Source of the DNA: Gemmatimonadota bacterium
GTDB taxonomy: Bacteria > Gemmatimonadota > Gemmatimonadetes > Gemmatimonadales > Gemmatimonadaceae
DNA length: 64,000 nt
Assembly (NCBI GenBank): GCA_028287235.1
Contig: JAQBQB010000002.1
Location: 186,001 to 250,000, forward strand
Direction: 5' to 3'
In this document: one piece after another, positions 53,975 to 62,289 of the stretch
Position numbering within the stretch: the first letter of the stretch is position 1
How the letters are laid out: each line of letters opens with the position of its first letter
The notes under the pieces: generated by a model
What the model saw: the letters and a program-made list of their open reading frames with translations, nothing else
Databases searched by the model: none
What the model was told of the DNA's origin: nothing
Program-made: the position numbers and the translations under genes

Positions 53975-54562
53975 CTAAGCGGACACATCAGACTGCCGGC
54001 GGGGCTGGAATTTCGGATGTTTCGCGGTCCACCGAAAGCGCACGATCGTCGCCGCGAGAATGACCACGCCGCAGGCCATGATCCCGACCTTTTCGGCGTC
54101 CAGCAGGTCCATGGGCGAGTTGTCGAGGTGCTGGTCGCTGAGCGAGCCGTGCACGATGAACAGCGCGGCGACGAGATACGTGAGATAGTGCAGCGGCTTC
54201 CATCGCTGGCGTCCGATCTCGGCGCGGTAGATCGACGTGATCACCGTGAACGCCAGCAGATAGAGCGCGATGGCGCCGAGGGAGTTCACGAACGGCTGCT
54301 CGGGCGACGAGACGGGAAAGAGGATGTCGCCAATGCCGAAGTGCGGCTTGTCGGCGAAGAGCAGCGGAATGGGGTGGAGCACCGCCAGACCCAGGCCGAT
54401 GTACGCGGTCCAGTTGTGCAGCTTGAGGATGTTGATTCGCTTGTGGGGCCAGCGCTTCCAGGGGTTGTACCGCGCGGACATGAGCAGCCCGAGGAGTACG
54501 TTGGCACTCAACAGATACACCGTGGCGAGGCCGAGATAGCTGGTCAGGTCTTTAGGATCCAT
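53975..54562 (-). CDS. Ferric-reductase-like membrane heme protein
   Basis: A 195-residue membrane protein with about five helices. LHNWTAYIGLGLAVLHPIPLL and PLHYLTYLVAALFIVHGSLS give two His-x(12-13)-His pairs in adjacent helices, the b-heme ligand pattern of the ferric reductase/NOX/YedZ-like membrane domain. There is no FAD- or NAD-binding domain, so it would need partners for electron transfer. ATG at 54562 begins MDPKDLTSYLGLATVYLLS; the longer open frame upstream is the shadow of the divergent PAP2 gene. Confidence 0.78.
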   Translation of the reverse strand: MDPKDLTSYLGLATVYLLSANVLLGLLMSARYNPWKRWPHKRINILKLHNWTAYIGLGLAVLHPIPLLFADKPHFGIGDILFPVSSPEQPFVNSLGAIALYLLAFTVITSIYRAEIGRQRWKPLHYLTYLVAALFIVHGSLSDQHLDNSPMDLLDAEKVGIMACGVVILAATIVRFRWTAKHPKFQPRRQSDVSA

Positions 54563-54607
54563 GTTTCGCTTTACGAATGAGACGCACCGATCGTTCAGGC
54601 CGGCGGC

Positions 54608-55477
54608 ATGGGGGCTGCAACGACGGTTGACGACGCCGAACTGGAAAGTGGATTGAGACGAACCTGGAACGTACTTGCTGCGGCTTGCGTGTCGGCGGCA
54701 TCCCTTGCCGCGGCGAGGCCCCTCGCGGCGCAGTCGGCCGAGCCGCCGGAGCACAAGACATTTTATAGCGGAAAGGATGCGGCTATCGGCGCGGGGTTTC
54801 TCGCCGCGAGCGCGGGTTTGAGCATCTTCGACGCACGCCTCGCGCATTTCTTCCAGGATTCGATGCACCTGCACGTCCGAGTGGGGCGCAGGGTCGACAA
54901 TTTTTTCACGCACATCAACGAGACCACGCTCACGGCCGGCGGGCTCGCGGTGTACGCGGTGGCGCGGCTCACCGGCCAGCATCACGTAGCCAACGCCGCC
55001 TTCCACGTTTCAGAATCGGTGTTCGCGGCGAGCGTGACGAGCCAGCTCATTCGCGGCCCACTGGGACGCACCCGGCCCCGCGACGCCGACAAGCCGTTCG
55101 AGAACCAGTACGATTTCCGTTTCATGCAGGGGTTCGGCCACTTTCAACAGCGCGCGTTTCCGTCGATCCACTCGTCGTCGGGGTTCGCCGCCGCGTCGGC
55201 GATCGTGGCCGAGGTGCACCACCGCAGCCCCGGGGCCACGTGGTTCGTGGCCGTTCCCGCCTATGCGGTGGCGATGACGCCAGGCCTCTCGCGCATGTAC
55301 CTCGGCCAACACTGGGCGAGCGACATCTTCGCCGGCGCGGTGTTGGGGACGTTCTATGGCTGGCGAGTGGTCAACTACTCGTACTCGCACACCACCACGC
55401 CGGTGGATCGCGTGTTTCTCGGGAAGACGGATCGGACGAGGACCGGGATTCCCGTCGGGTGGAGCGTGACGTTCTAG
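54608..55477 (+). CDS. PAP2-family phosphatase, secreted or membrane-bound
   Basis: A 289-residue protein. A signal-like segment (LAAACVSAASLAAARPLAAQ) is followed by the PAP2 domain. Motif 1 is RGPLGRTRP (Arg where Lys is usual), motif 2 is FPSIHSSSGF and motif 3 is SRMYLGQHWASD. These hold the catalytic His and phosphate-binding residues of acid phosphatase/lipid phosphatase (PAP2) enzymes such as undecaprenyl-diphosphate phosphatases. Hydrophobic stretches around the motifs are weaker than in integral PgpB-type enzymes, so it may be periplasmic. The true start could be at a later codon than 54608. Confidence 0.83.
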   Translation: MGAATTVDDAELESGLRRTWNVLAAACVSAASLAAARPLAAQSAEPPEHKTFYSGKDAAIGAGFLAASAGLSIFDARLAHFFQDSMHLHVRVGRRVDNFFTHINETTLTAGGLAVYAVARLTGQHHVANAAFHVSESVFAASVTSQLIRGPLGRTRPRDADKPFENQYDFRFMQGFGHFQQRAFPSIHSSSGFAAASAIVAEVHHRSPGATWFVAVPAYAVAMTPGLSRMYLGQHWASDIFAGAVLGTFYGWRVVNYSYSHTTTPVDRVFLGKTDRTRTGIPVGWSVTF

Positions 55478-55516
55478 CTGGCCGCGATTCGAAGCTCTTG
55501 CCGCTATCGAACCCGG

Positions 55517-56803
55517 TCAGCGAGCCAACACCGCGGCTCCGGAAAGTGCTCCGACCGCCGTACGCACTCGCGGAATCAACGCCTCGATCTGTTCGACGGA
55601 GACCACGCCGATCGAGAGCCGGAACCAACCGTTGTCGCCGGCGGCACCGAATGCACCAAAGGGAACGGCGGCGAGTCCGGCGGCGTGCAGCAGGTAGCGC
55701 CGAACGTCCTCGTCGGTGGCCAGCAGCTCGCCAGTCGGCGTCCGCAGCCCGTGCAGCGCGAAACGAGCGCTGACGTAGATCGCGCCCTGTGGCCGGATGC
55801 ACTCGACGGGCAATCCGTCGCGCTGCAGAGTCATCAACCCGTCGAAGAGCGCGTCGAGCCGCTGCTCGACTTCGCCGCGCATGTTCTCCATGAACCGGTC
55901 CACGGCCGCGTGGTCGTTCAGGAGACGTGTCGTCGCGATCTGCTCGGCGCGCGGTGCCCAGGCGCCGACGTGTCCGATGACGTCGTTCATTGGCTTGATG
56001 ACGTCCGGCGGAGCGATCGCCCAGCCCACACGAAGGCCGGTGGCCGCAAACGCCTTCGAGATCGCATCGACGATGACGACGTACGGCGCGATCTCGGGCC
56101 GAAGTGAAATAGGATCCACGTGCTTGCCGCCGCGCGTGGTGAGCATCCAGTACACCTGATCGTACATCACGAACAGCGCGCGCTCGTCGGGCGCGCGACG
56201 CGCGTTCTCCTCGAGCACGAGATCGCAGATCGCCCCGAGCTGACCGGCGTCGAACAACGTGCCGGTGGGATTGAGGGGCGAGTTGAGGGCGAGCACGCGC
56301 GCGCCGCGAATCACCGGGCGAAGTTGTTCGGCCGTGGGCAGAAACCCCGTGCGCGCGTCGCACTGCACCGTCACGGCGTTGGCGCCGAGGATCTGACAGT
56401 AGTAGTCGTTGTTCCACGAGGGCACGCCGAACACGACACGATCGCCCGGGTCGACCAAGGCTCGGTACATCGCGTAGATCGCCGGCCGCGCGCCGGAGGC
56501 GATCAACACCGACTCGATGGGAAACTCGAGCCCGAGCCGCCGCGCGTAGAACTCGCGCACGGCGTTGCGCAGCGTCTCCAATCCGATCGGCGGCGGATAG
56601 GTGGATTCGCCGGCTCGAAGCGCGTCGACGATTCCATCCTCGAGCTCACGCGGGATGCGGAAATACTTCGAGGAAAAATCGCCGACCGTGAGGTCGACGA
56701 GTTCCTTCCCTTCCTTCACCAACCCACGGACCTCGGCGGCGATCCGCAGAATGGCGGAGGCACGGAGGTCTCCCGAGAGAATCGACAGGCGTCGGTTTGG
56801 CAT
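55517..56803 (-). CDS. PLP-dependent aminotransferase, class I/II
   Basis: A 428-residue fold-type I aminotransferase. The Schiff-base Lys is in VVIVDAISKAFAATGLRVGWAI. LNSPLNPTGTLFDAGQL is the conserved PNPTG-like loop. ALFVMYDQVYWML contains the Asp-x-x-Tyr pair that holds PLP. GEGTYPPPIG-like GESTYPPPIGLETLR starts the substrate region, and NGWFRLSIGV holds the carboxylate-binding Arg. It transfers amino groups from an amino acid, but the specific substrate is unclear. It starts 102 bases from the left inverted repeat of the GxxExxY cassette. Confidence 0.9.
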   Translation of the reverse strand: MPNRRLSILSGDLRASAILRIAAEVRGLVKEGKELVDLTVGDFSSKYFRIPRELEDGIVDALRAGESTYPPPIGLETLRNAVREFYARRLGLEFPIESVLIASGARPAIYAMYRALVDPGDRVVFGVPSWNNDYYCQILGANAVTVQCDARTGFLPTAEQLRPVIRGARVLALNSPLNPTGTLFDAGQLGAICDLVLEENARRAPDERALFVMYDQVYWMLTTRGGKHVDPISLRPEIAPYVVIVDAISKAFAATGLRVGWAIAPPDVIKPMNDVIGHVGAWAPRAEQIATTRLLNDHAAVDRFMENMRGEVEQRLDALFDGLMTLQRDGLPVECIRPQGAIYVSARFALHGLRTPTGELLATDEDVRRYLLHAAGLAAVPFGAFGAAGDNGWFRLSIGVVSVEQIEALIPRVRTAVGALSGAAVLAR

Positions 56804-56905
56804 AACTCGAAAGTGCGAAGAAAACGTTGTGGGTGGAAGGGTCGGGTACTTCGGGCGGACGTTCGGGCTCTAGCTTGGCGAGTCGGGCCGCTCTATCGGG
56901 CTGCG

Positions 56906-56945
56906 TTCCGTCATTTTTCACGCGGATGACTCCGATGACTCCGAT
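56906..56945 (+). repeat. Left inverted repeat of the GxxExxY cassette
   Basis: TTCCGTCATTTTTCAC followed by 9-base GATGACTCC-type units. It matches the reverse complement of 57360-57398 with one gap and four mismatches. The gene's start codon and first residues (MTPMTPI) lie inside it. Confidence 0.8.
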
Positions 56946-57387
56946 CATTCCGGATAAAGCGATCGTGCTGCTCGAGAAAGAGCTGACATCGGTGATGATC
57001 GGGGGATTTTACGAGGTCTACAACGGGTTGGGGTACGGGTTTCTCGAAACCAACTACCGCAACGCCTTGGCGCTCGAGTACCAAGCGCGAGGTCTGTCCG
57101 TAGCACGCGAGGTGGGGATCGCCGTGCGGTACAAGGGGCATGTAGTCGGCAGGTACCGCGCCGACATGATCGTCGAGGGCAAGGTGCTGGTGGAGGTCAA
57201 ATGCAGCGCGGCGCTCTCGCCGCCGGATCACAAGCAGGTTGCGAACTACCTGCGCGCCACCGGCGTCCCGATCGCCCTGCTCTTTCACTTCGGACCGAAG
57301 CCCGAGTTCCACCGCTCCATTCTGAGCAACACCCAACAAAGCCCTTCAAAATCCGCCGCACCCGAGTCATCCGAGTCATCCGAGTGA
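56926..57387 (+). CDS. GxxExxY-family protein (PDDEXK_3-like)
   Basis: A 153-residue protein. IGGFYEVYNGLGYGFLETNY contains the family motif G-x-x-E-x-x-Y. YRADMIVEGKVLVEVKCSAAL carries the Asp...Glu-x-Lys of a PD-(D/E)xK-type fold. GxxExxY proteins are common in Planctomycetes and relatives and have no proven function. Unusually, both ends of the gene (MTPMTPI at the start, ESSESSE at the end) are encoded by flanking inverted repeats of 9-base units, which suggests it travels as a cassette. ATG at 56926 is used; one at 56935 is also possible. Confidence 0.83.
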   Translation: MTPMTPIIPDKAIVLLEKELTSVMIGGFYEVYNGLGYGFLETNYRNALALEYQARGLSVAREVGIAVRYKGHVVGRYRADMIVEGKVLVEVKCSAALSPPDHKQVANYLRATGVPIALLFHFGPKPEFHRSILSNTQQSPSKSAAPESSESSE

Positions 57388-57398
57388 AAATGACGGAA
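57360..57398 (-). repeat. Right inverted repeat of the GxxExxY cassette
   Basis: Reverse complement reads TTCCGTCATTTTCACTCGG then GATGACTCG units, matching the left repeat (56906-56945). The stop codon of the gene lies within it. Confidence 0.8.
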
Positions 57399-57454
57399 TC
57401 GTCCCGGCAAAGCCGCCGGTCGAGGCTTGAAAGCACCCTCGATCGGCCCAATCG

Positions 57455-57844
57455 CTAAGCTGCTTCGACCTCCCCAAGTTGTCTCCGCACCGCCGCCAAC
57501 ACGACCCTCGGCTCCGCGGGCTTGGGGATGTATCCGTCGCATCCGGCATCCACGGCCTTTTGCTGGTCCGACGCGAGTGCATGGGCGGTCAACGCAATGA
57601 TCGGGATCGATGCCGTTTCGGGGTCGGCCTTCAGTCGGCGGGTGGCTTCCCAGCCATCGATCAACGGAATCGACACGTCCATCAGGATGATCGCCGGATG
57701 CTCGCGCTGCGCCGCCTCGATTCCCGCCTGTCCGTCGCGCGCCTCGATGACCGTGTAGCCCGAGTGCCGAAGGATCGTGGAGTAAATGACGAGGTTGTCC
57801 TCGTTGTCTTCGACGAGGAGCACCGTTTTGTTCGTCCCGGGCAT
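57455..57844 (-). CDS. Stand-alone response regulator receiver protein
   Basis: A 129-residue single receiver domain. KTVLLVEDNEDNLVIY has the acidic pair. IILMDVSIPLIDGWEATRRLK has the phospho-acceptor Asp, IIALTAHA the Thr, and DGYIPKPAEP the Lys. There is no output domain, so it is a CheY/DivK-like relay protein. The ATG at 57844 is used; the longer frame to 57964 is not conserved. No histidine kinase is adjacent; it may serve the orphan kinases elsewhere in this window. Confidence 0.88.
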   Translation of the reverse strand: MPGTNKTVLLVEDNEDNLVIYSTILRHSGYTVIEARDGQAGIEAAQREHPAIILMDVSIPLIDGWEATRRLKADPETASIPIIALTAHALASDQQKAVDAGCDGYIPKPAEPRVVLAAVRRQLGEVEAA

Positions 57845-57975
57845 ACGGCCTTGGTAGAGGTGACGGGCTAGCCAGGCCATCCGAGACTGGAAGAATCGCG
57901 CCACCAACCGAGCGCGGCGATTCATTGGTCCGGCGCTTGCTTTTCTAGCGGCCGGGATGGTCAAATCAAGGGCAC

Positions 57976-58347
57976 ATGGACTACGGGCAGACGACGGATT
58001 CGGACGACGGCGGGAAGCGGGAAGAGACCGGCGGTGACGAAGAGGCGGCCGGGCGCATGCGTCGCGCGATCAGCGCCGCGTCGAAGGGTACGGGCTCGCG
58101 CGAAGAATTGAAAGCGTCGGCGCGCGCGCTCGTCGAGCAGCTGCGTTCCGAGAATCAACGGCCCGAGCAGATGCTGCTGCAAATCAAGAAAATTCTCGCC
58201 GAGTCCGGCCTGCGGCCGTCGTACGCCGCGGCGAAAGACAGCTCCGTCGCGGCCGGCGCCGAGGCGTCGGTCTATCGCGACGTGATTGCCTGGAGCATCC
58301 GCTTCTACTACGCCGATCGCTCGGCCGTCACAGGGAACGACAGCTAG
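57976..58347 (+). CDS. Small hypothetical protein
   Basis: A 123-residue acidic-then-helical protein (MDYGQTTDSDDGGKREETGG; REELKASARALVEQLRSENQ; RPEQMLLQIKKILAESGLRP; YRDVIAWSIRFYYADR). GC-rich third positions support coding. It is divergent from the response regulator (gap about 130 bases), and its stop overlaps the end of the release factor gene on the other strand by four bases. No family recognised. Confidence 0.65.
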   Translation: MDYGQTTDSDDGGKREETGGDEEAAGRMRRAISAASKGTGSREELKASARALVEQLRSENQRPEQMLLQIKKILAESGLRPSYAAAKDSSVAAGAEASVYRDVIAWSIRFYYADRSAVTGNDS

Positions 58348-59960
58348 GGCGCGACTTCGTGGAACGCGACGTCCTTTTCCCGCTCGAGCGCCCAACGTAG
58401 GCCCCAGGCATCCTCGAAGAGGATGAGCGGGCTGCCCTTCGCGTCCCACAACAGCATGCGGCCGCGGTCCCGGGCGATTCGCTCGATCTCGCGCATCGGC
58501 CCCACGACCCAGCGCGGGTAGCGCGCCGCGATTCGCTCCAACTTGCACAGCGCGCCGTACTCGTGCTCCAGGCGATGCAGCATGACGTCGAACTGCAGCT
58601 CGCCCACCGCGCCGACGATCGGCGTGGGGCTCACGGTATCCGTGCCGGAGGTGAAGAACACCTGGGCGGCGCCTTCCTCGGTCAGCTGCCGAAGCCCGGC
58701 GTCGAGCTGCTTTCGCTTCATCGGGTCGAGGAGCACGATGCGCGCGAAGTGCTCCGGCGCGAAGCGCGGAATGCCGCTGAACTCGATGTCGTTCGTTTCC
58801 GAAAGCGAGTCGCCGATGCGCAGGTTGCCGCGGTCCATCACGCCGATGACGTCGCCCGGCCACGCCTCTTCGACCGCCGTGCGCTCGCGCGCCATGAACT
58901 GCTGCGGCGAGGCGAGACGGATCATCTTGCCCGTCCGCACGTGCTTCACCTGCATTCCCGCCTCGAAACGTCCCGACGCAATGCGCACGAACGCCACGCG
59001 ATCGCGGTGCTTGGGGTCCATGTTCGCCTGAATCTTGAACACGAAGCCGGTGAACTGCTCGTCGGTCGGGTTCACGATGCCGGCGGCGATGCCGGTCACC
59101 TCGCGCGGCGCCGGCGGCGGCGCGAGCTCGAGGAACTCGCGCAGGAACGGCTCGACGCCGAAGTTCGTGAGCGCGCTGCCGAAGAACACCGGCGACAGCT
59201 CGCCGGTGATGAACGCCTGCTCGTCGAACGGATGGCCCGCCGCGTCGAGCAGTGAGATGTCCTGAATGAGCTTCTCCTGCGACTCGGCGCCGAGCACTTC
59301 GCGGAGCTCCGCGTCGTGGAGCGACGAGATGGCAACGGTGGCCCGGGTCGCGCCGTGATGCTCGCCGCGCTCGAACAGGTGCACCTGCTTCTGCCGGCGG
59401 TCGTACACGCCGACGAACGCGCCATCCTTGTGAATGGGCCAGGTGATGGGATGGCAGGCGATCTCGAGATCGGCTTCGACGTCGCTCAGCAGCTTGAGCG
59501 GATCTTCACCGACGCGGTCGCACTTGTTCACGAACGTGAAGATCGGCATGCGGCGGCGCTTGCACACCGCGAAGAGCTGCCGCGTGCGATCTTCGACGCC
59601 CTTGCGATTGTCGAGCAGCATCACCGCGCTGTCGGCGGCGACGAGCGTGCGATAGGTATCCTCGGAGAAGTCCTCGTGGCCGGGCGTGTCGAGGAGGTTG
59701 ATGTGATACCCCTCGTACATGAACTGCATCACGCTCGACGTGACCGAGATGCCGCGCTCCTGCTCGAGCTTCATCCAGTCCGACGTGGCGTGCCGCGCGG
59801 CACGCCGCGACTTGACCGACCCCGCGAGATGGATGGCTCCGCCGTACAGCAGGAGCTTCTCCGTCAGCGTGGTCTTGCCGGCGTCGGGGTGGCTGATGAT
59901 CGCGAAGGTCCGCCGGGTTTTGACGGCGTCCTGCAGTTGGCTCTCGAGGTCGACCGACAA
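58344..59960 (-). CDS. prfC: Peptide chain release factor 3
   Basis: A 538-residue translational GTPase. G1 is ISHPDAGKTTLTEKLL, G2 is RGISVTSSVMQF (switch I), G3 is LLDTPGHEDFSEDTYR and G4 is FVNKCDRVG. Domain II and the RF3-specific C-terminal domain (VSPTPIVGAVGELQFDVMLHRLEHEYG) follow. RF3 uses GTP to release RF1/RF2 from the ribosome after peptide release. Length and domain order are typical. The start reads MSVDLESQLQDAVKTRRTFAI. It is a standard housekeeping gene. Confidence 0.96.
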   Translation of the reverse strand: MSVDLESQLQDAVKTRRTFAIISHPDAGKTTLTEKLLLYGGAIHLAGSVKSRRAARHATSDWMKLEQERGISVTSSVMQFMYEGYHINLLDTPGHEDFSEDTYRTLVAADSAVMLLDNRKGVEDRTRQLFAVCKRRRMPIFTFVNKCDRVGEDPLKLLSDVEADLEIACHPITWPIHKDGAFVGVYDRRQKQVHLFERGEHHGATRATVAISSLHDAELREVLGAESQEKLIQDISLLDAAGHPFDEQAFITGELSPVFFGSALTNFGVEPFLREFLELAPPPAPREVTGIAAGIVNPTDEQFTGFVFKIQANMDPKHRDRVAFVRIASGRFEAGMQVKHVRTGKMIRLASPQQFMARERTAVEEAWPGDVIGVMDRGNLRIGDSLSETNDIEFSGIPRFAPEHFARIVLLDPMKRKQLDAGLRQLTEEGAAQVFFTSGTDTVSPTPIVGAVGELQFDVMLHRLEHEYGALCKLERIAARYPRWVVGPMREIERIARDRGRMLLWDAKGSPLILFEDAWGLRWALEREKDVAFHEVAP

Positions 59961-60102
59961 CGGGAACTACCTAGATTCAAAGAGTAGAAGGCACATCGAG
60001 GGTCTGTACACGCCAAGGGCCCGACCCCGCAGGATCAGGCCCCCGCCCCCCGGACACCCAGAGTAATTTAATGGCCATGCACCCCCGAATGGAGTGTCCC
60101 GC

Positions 60103-60873
60103 GTGACCCCTTGGGTCCGGCGGCTGATCGTCGCCAACATCGTGGTGTTCTTTCTTCAGCAAACGGCGCCGGCTATCACCAACGCGCTGGTGTTCGTGCC
60201 GCGGTACATCTTCGTCCAGCCGTGGACGGTGGTGACGTATATGTTCCTCCACGGCGGGATCACGCACATTCTCTTCAACATGCTCGGTCTGTACTTCTTC
60301 GGGCCGCGTGTGGAGGAGCGCATCGGCTCGAACCGGTTCATCACGCTGTACGGCATCAGTGGCGTGTCCGGCGCGATCCTCTCGATGTTCTTCGCGCCGA
60401 ACGCTCCGATCATCGGCGCGTCGGGCGCGGTGTTCGGCGTGATGCTCGCGTTCGCGCGCTTCTGGCCGACGGCGCAGATCTACATCATGGGCATCCTGCC
60501 GCTCGAAGCGCGGTTCGCGGTCATTCTGTTCGCGCTGATCTCACTCTGGAGCGGCTTCAACGGCTCGCGCGGCGGCGTCGCCGACTTCGCGCACCTGGGG
60601 GGATTCGTCGGCGCGTGGGCATATCTTACCTGGCTCGACCGGCGCGCCGGGGCTCGGAGCTTTCGAGCGCAGACCACGCCGAAAATCGGAAAGGACGTGC
60701 TCGGAAATTGGCGGCGTGTCGATCCGAAGGCAGTGCACGAGGTGAATCGCGACGAGGTGAATCGGATCCTCGACAAGATCAGCGCGACCGGGCTCGGAAG
60801 TTTGACGCCGACGGAGCGGCTGTTCCTGTCGAACTTCGTGCCGCCCGACGATCGGGTGCCGCCGATTTCCTAA
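60103..60873 (+). CDS. Rhomboid-family intramembrane serine protease
   Basis: A 256-residue membrane protein. VVTYMFLHGGITHILFNMLGLYFFG holds the conserved His/Asn helix, IIGASGAVFGVMLAF the catalytic Gly-x-Ser-Gly, and FAHLGGFVGAW the catalytic His. About six membrane helices are visible, and a cytosolic C-terminal tail of ~70 residues follows. Rhomboids cut transmembrane substrates within the bilayer. GTG at 60103 is chosen because GGAG lies 8 bases upstream; another GTG at 60094 is inside that site. Substrate unknown. Confidence 0.9.
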   Translation: MTPWVRRLIVANIVVFFLQQTAPAITNALVFVPRYIFVQPWTVVTYMFLHGGITHILFNMLGLYFFGPRVEERIGSNRFITLYGISGVSGAILSMFFAPNAPIIGASGAVFGVMLAFARFWPTAQIYIMGILPLEARFAVILFALISLWSGFNGSRGGVADFAHLGGFVGAWAYLTWLDRRAGARSFRAQTTPKIGKDVLGNWRRVDPKAVHEVNRDEVNRILDKISATGLGSLTPTERLFLSNFVPPDDRVPPIS

Positions 60874-60921
60874 GGGTTGGACCCGCGCACCGTACCGCGC
60901 GCGTCCGCGTGTTGTTGAGAG

Positions 60922-61254
60922 TTATGCGATGTCGAGAATGAGCTCGACCGCCTCGACGTAGCGCCGCCAGTTGGCCGTCTCGGCGCCTACGGCACGGCGG
61001 CCCGACGCGGTGAGCTGGTAGTATTTCGCGCGGCGGTTGTTCTCGGTGGTCTGCCAGTCGCTCTCGATCCACCCGCGCTGCTCGAGTCGCTGGAGCGCGG
61101 GATAGAGCGAGCCTTGATTGACGTCGAGGGTGCCGCGGGAGAACTGCTGGATTCGCGCGCTGATGCCCCAGCCGTGCATCGGCTCGAGGGTGAGCGTCTT
61201 GAGGATCAGGAGGTCGAGCGTGCCGCGGAGGACGTCGGACTGATCGTGCGCCAT
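60922..61254 (-). CDS. PadR-family transcriptional regulator
   Basis: A 110-residue protein. The winged-helix PadR domain is clear: DVLRGTLDLLILKTLTLEPMHGWGISARI, then VNQGSLYPALQRLEQRGWIESDW and RAKYYQLTASG. It ends with WRRYVEAVELIL, the short PadR-s2-type helix used for dimerisation. PadR proteins repress genes for efflux or stress and are usually released by small ligands. A perfect 8-bp dyad lies 7 bases upstream of its ATG (61254), so self-regulation is likely. No ABC transporter is adjacent, which is unusual for this family in Gemmatimonadota. Confidence 0.92.
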   Translation of the reverse strand: MAHDQSDVLRGTLDLLILKTLTLEPMHGWGISARIQQFSRGTLDVNQGSLYPALQRLEQRGWIESDWQTTENNRRAKYYQLTASGRRAVGAETANWRRYVEAVELILDIA

Positions 61255-61261
61255 GGGGGCC

Positions 61262-61282
61262 TTCTGTCGTGTTTCGACAGAA
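61262..61282. promoter_or_regulatory. Candidate PadR operator
   Basis: Perfect inverted repeat TTCTGTCG-TGTTT-CGACAGAA, arms 61262-61269 and 61275-61282, lying between 8 and 28 bases upstream of the padR start codon. Position and symmetry fit an autoregulatory site for a dimeric winged-helix repressor. Confidence 0.55.
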
Positions 61283-61315
61283 CGTAGGACTGCTCCTGTC
61301 GGAATGCAACAGGAG

Positions 61316-61424
61316 AGTGGCGAACCGGACGCGAGTCGAGGGACCTCCGTCACAGACGGAGATCCCTCGACGTCGCTCGGAACCACAACGGCTTCGCTTC
61401 GCTCAGGATGACACGCGCGACTCT
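61316..61424. repeat. Intergenic hairpin repeat of the CHPERSE type
   Basis: Contains a long stem-loop: GTCGAGGGA..CCTCCGTC at 61336-61353 pairs with GACGGAGA..TCCCTCGAC at 61357-61375. It is followed by CGGCTTCGCTTCGCTCAGGATGACACGCG. The reverse strand translates as CHPERSEAVVVPSDVEGS, a well-known artefact of dispersed intergenic repeats in soil bacteria. It is not a coding sequence. Confidence 0.7.
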
Positions 61425-62093
61425 CTACTGCGAATCGGACGTCCCGAGCGCCACGGCGCGCTGGCCCTTGCTCTCGATGACGAACACCACGCGCCGATTC
61501 TGCTCCGCGCCGGGCTTGTCGCCCCACGCACCCGGAATCACGAGACGCGTCTTGCCGTAGCCCACGGTGTTGAGTTGCTCTCCGCCCAATCCCTGCGACA
61601 CGAGATAGTCGCGCACCGCGGACGCGCGCCGCTTGGACAGATCGAGATTGTAGCGCGCCGAGCCCGCGGGATCGGCGAAGCCTTCGACCGTCACCTTGGA
61701 GCCGGGATAGTACTGCTGCACTACGTGCGCGAAGCGCTCGAGCGCCACATGGTCGCGGTCCATCACCGACGCGTCGTTGAAGGCAAAGTTCACGGGCATC
61801 GCGAACTGCAGCCCATCCTGCATCGCCGTGATCTTGGCGCCGAAGTCGGTGCGCAGCGTCTGCAGCTCGGTGCGGAGCGCCTGGACGTCGCCGCGCACCA
61901 TGCCGAGGTCCTGCCGCAGCGCGCTGTCGCTGGCGGCGCGTTCAGCGCGTTCAGCCGCGAGCGCGCTCTGTTGCTGCGCGAGGGACGCCTGTTGCTGTTC
62001 CGTGGCGCGCCGAAGCGCGCCGGTCGTCGCACATCCGCTGAGCAGGGCGACCGCCGCGCCCGCGGCGATGATCGATCCATTGTGAAACCGCAT
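61425..62093 (-). CDS. OmpA-family lipoprotein, peptidoglycan-binding
   Basis: A 222-residue protein. The lipobox is VALLSGCATTG (Cys at about residue 21). A coiled-coil of ~65 residues follows (EQQQASLAQQQSALAAERAE; LRTELQTLRTDFGAK). The C-terminal OmpA/MotB domain has VTVEGFADPAGSARYNLDLSKRRASAVRDYL and EQNRRVVFVIE, with the Asp and Arg that bind diaminopimelate. It probably anchors the outer membrane to peptidoglycan, like Pal. AGGAG precedes the ATG at 62093 by about 5 bases. Confidence 0.92.
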   Translation of the reverse strand: MRFHNGSIIAAGAAVALLSGCATTGALRRATEQQQASLAQQQSALAAERAERAASDSALRQDLGMVRGDVQALRTELQTLRTDFGAKITAMQDGLQFAMPVNFAFNDASVMDRDHVALERFAHVVQQYYPGSKVTVEGFADPAGSARYNLDLSKRRASAVRDYLVSQGLGGEQLNTVGYGKTRLVIPGAWGDKPGAEQNRRVVFVIESKGQRAVALGTSDSQ

Positions 62094-62156
62094 TGGTTCT
62101 CCTGGAAGGGGGTGAAAATCCAACGCTCCCCATCGCGTGCAAGAACCGAGCACGAG

Positions 62157-62170
62157 ATCACAAATGTGAT
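62157..62170. promoter_or_regulatory. Dyad upstream of the OmpA-like gene
   Basis: ATCACA-AA-TGTGAT, perfect 6-bp arms, 64 bases upstream of the ompA-like start. It could be a regulator site. The half-sites resemble CRP/FNR-type TGTGA, but the two-base spacing is not the standard one. Confidence 0.3.
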
Positions 62171-62289
62171 GACCGTCACGACCGCTGCGTGGAGTACCTC
62201 ACAGGCGGCGAGGGTAGATGAGTTTCCTCATGAGTACTTGCTCATTGATCGGCCGCGGTCGCGTTCGCCTCGGAACGCGTCAACCGGCC

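Noticed and set aside
61316-61527. N-terminal extension of PadR containing CHPERSEAVVVPSDVEGS.
   Set aside because: This is the familiar translation of a dispersed intergenic repeat; the conserved PadR sequence begins at the ATG at 61254.
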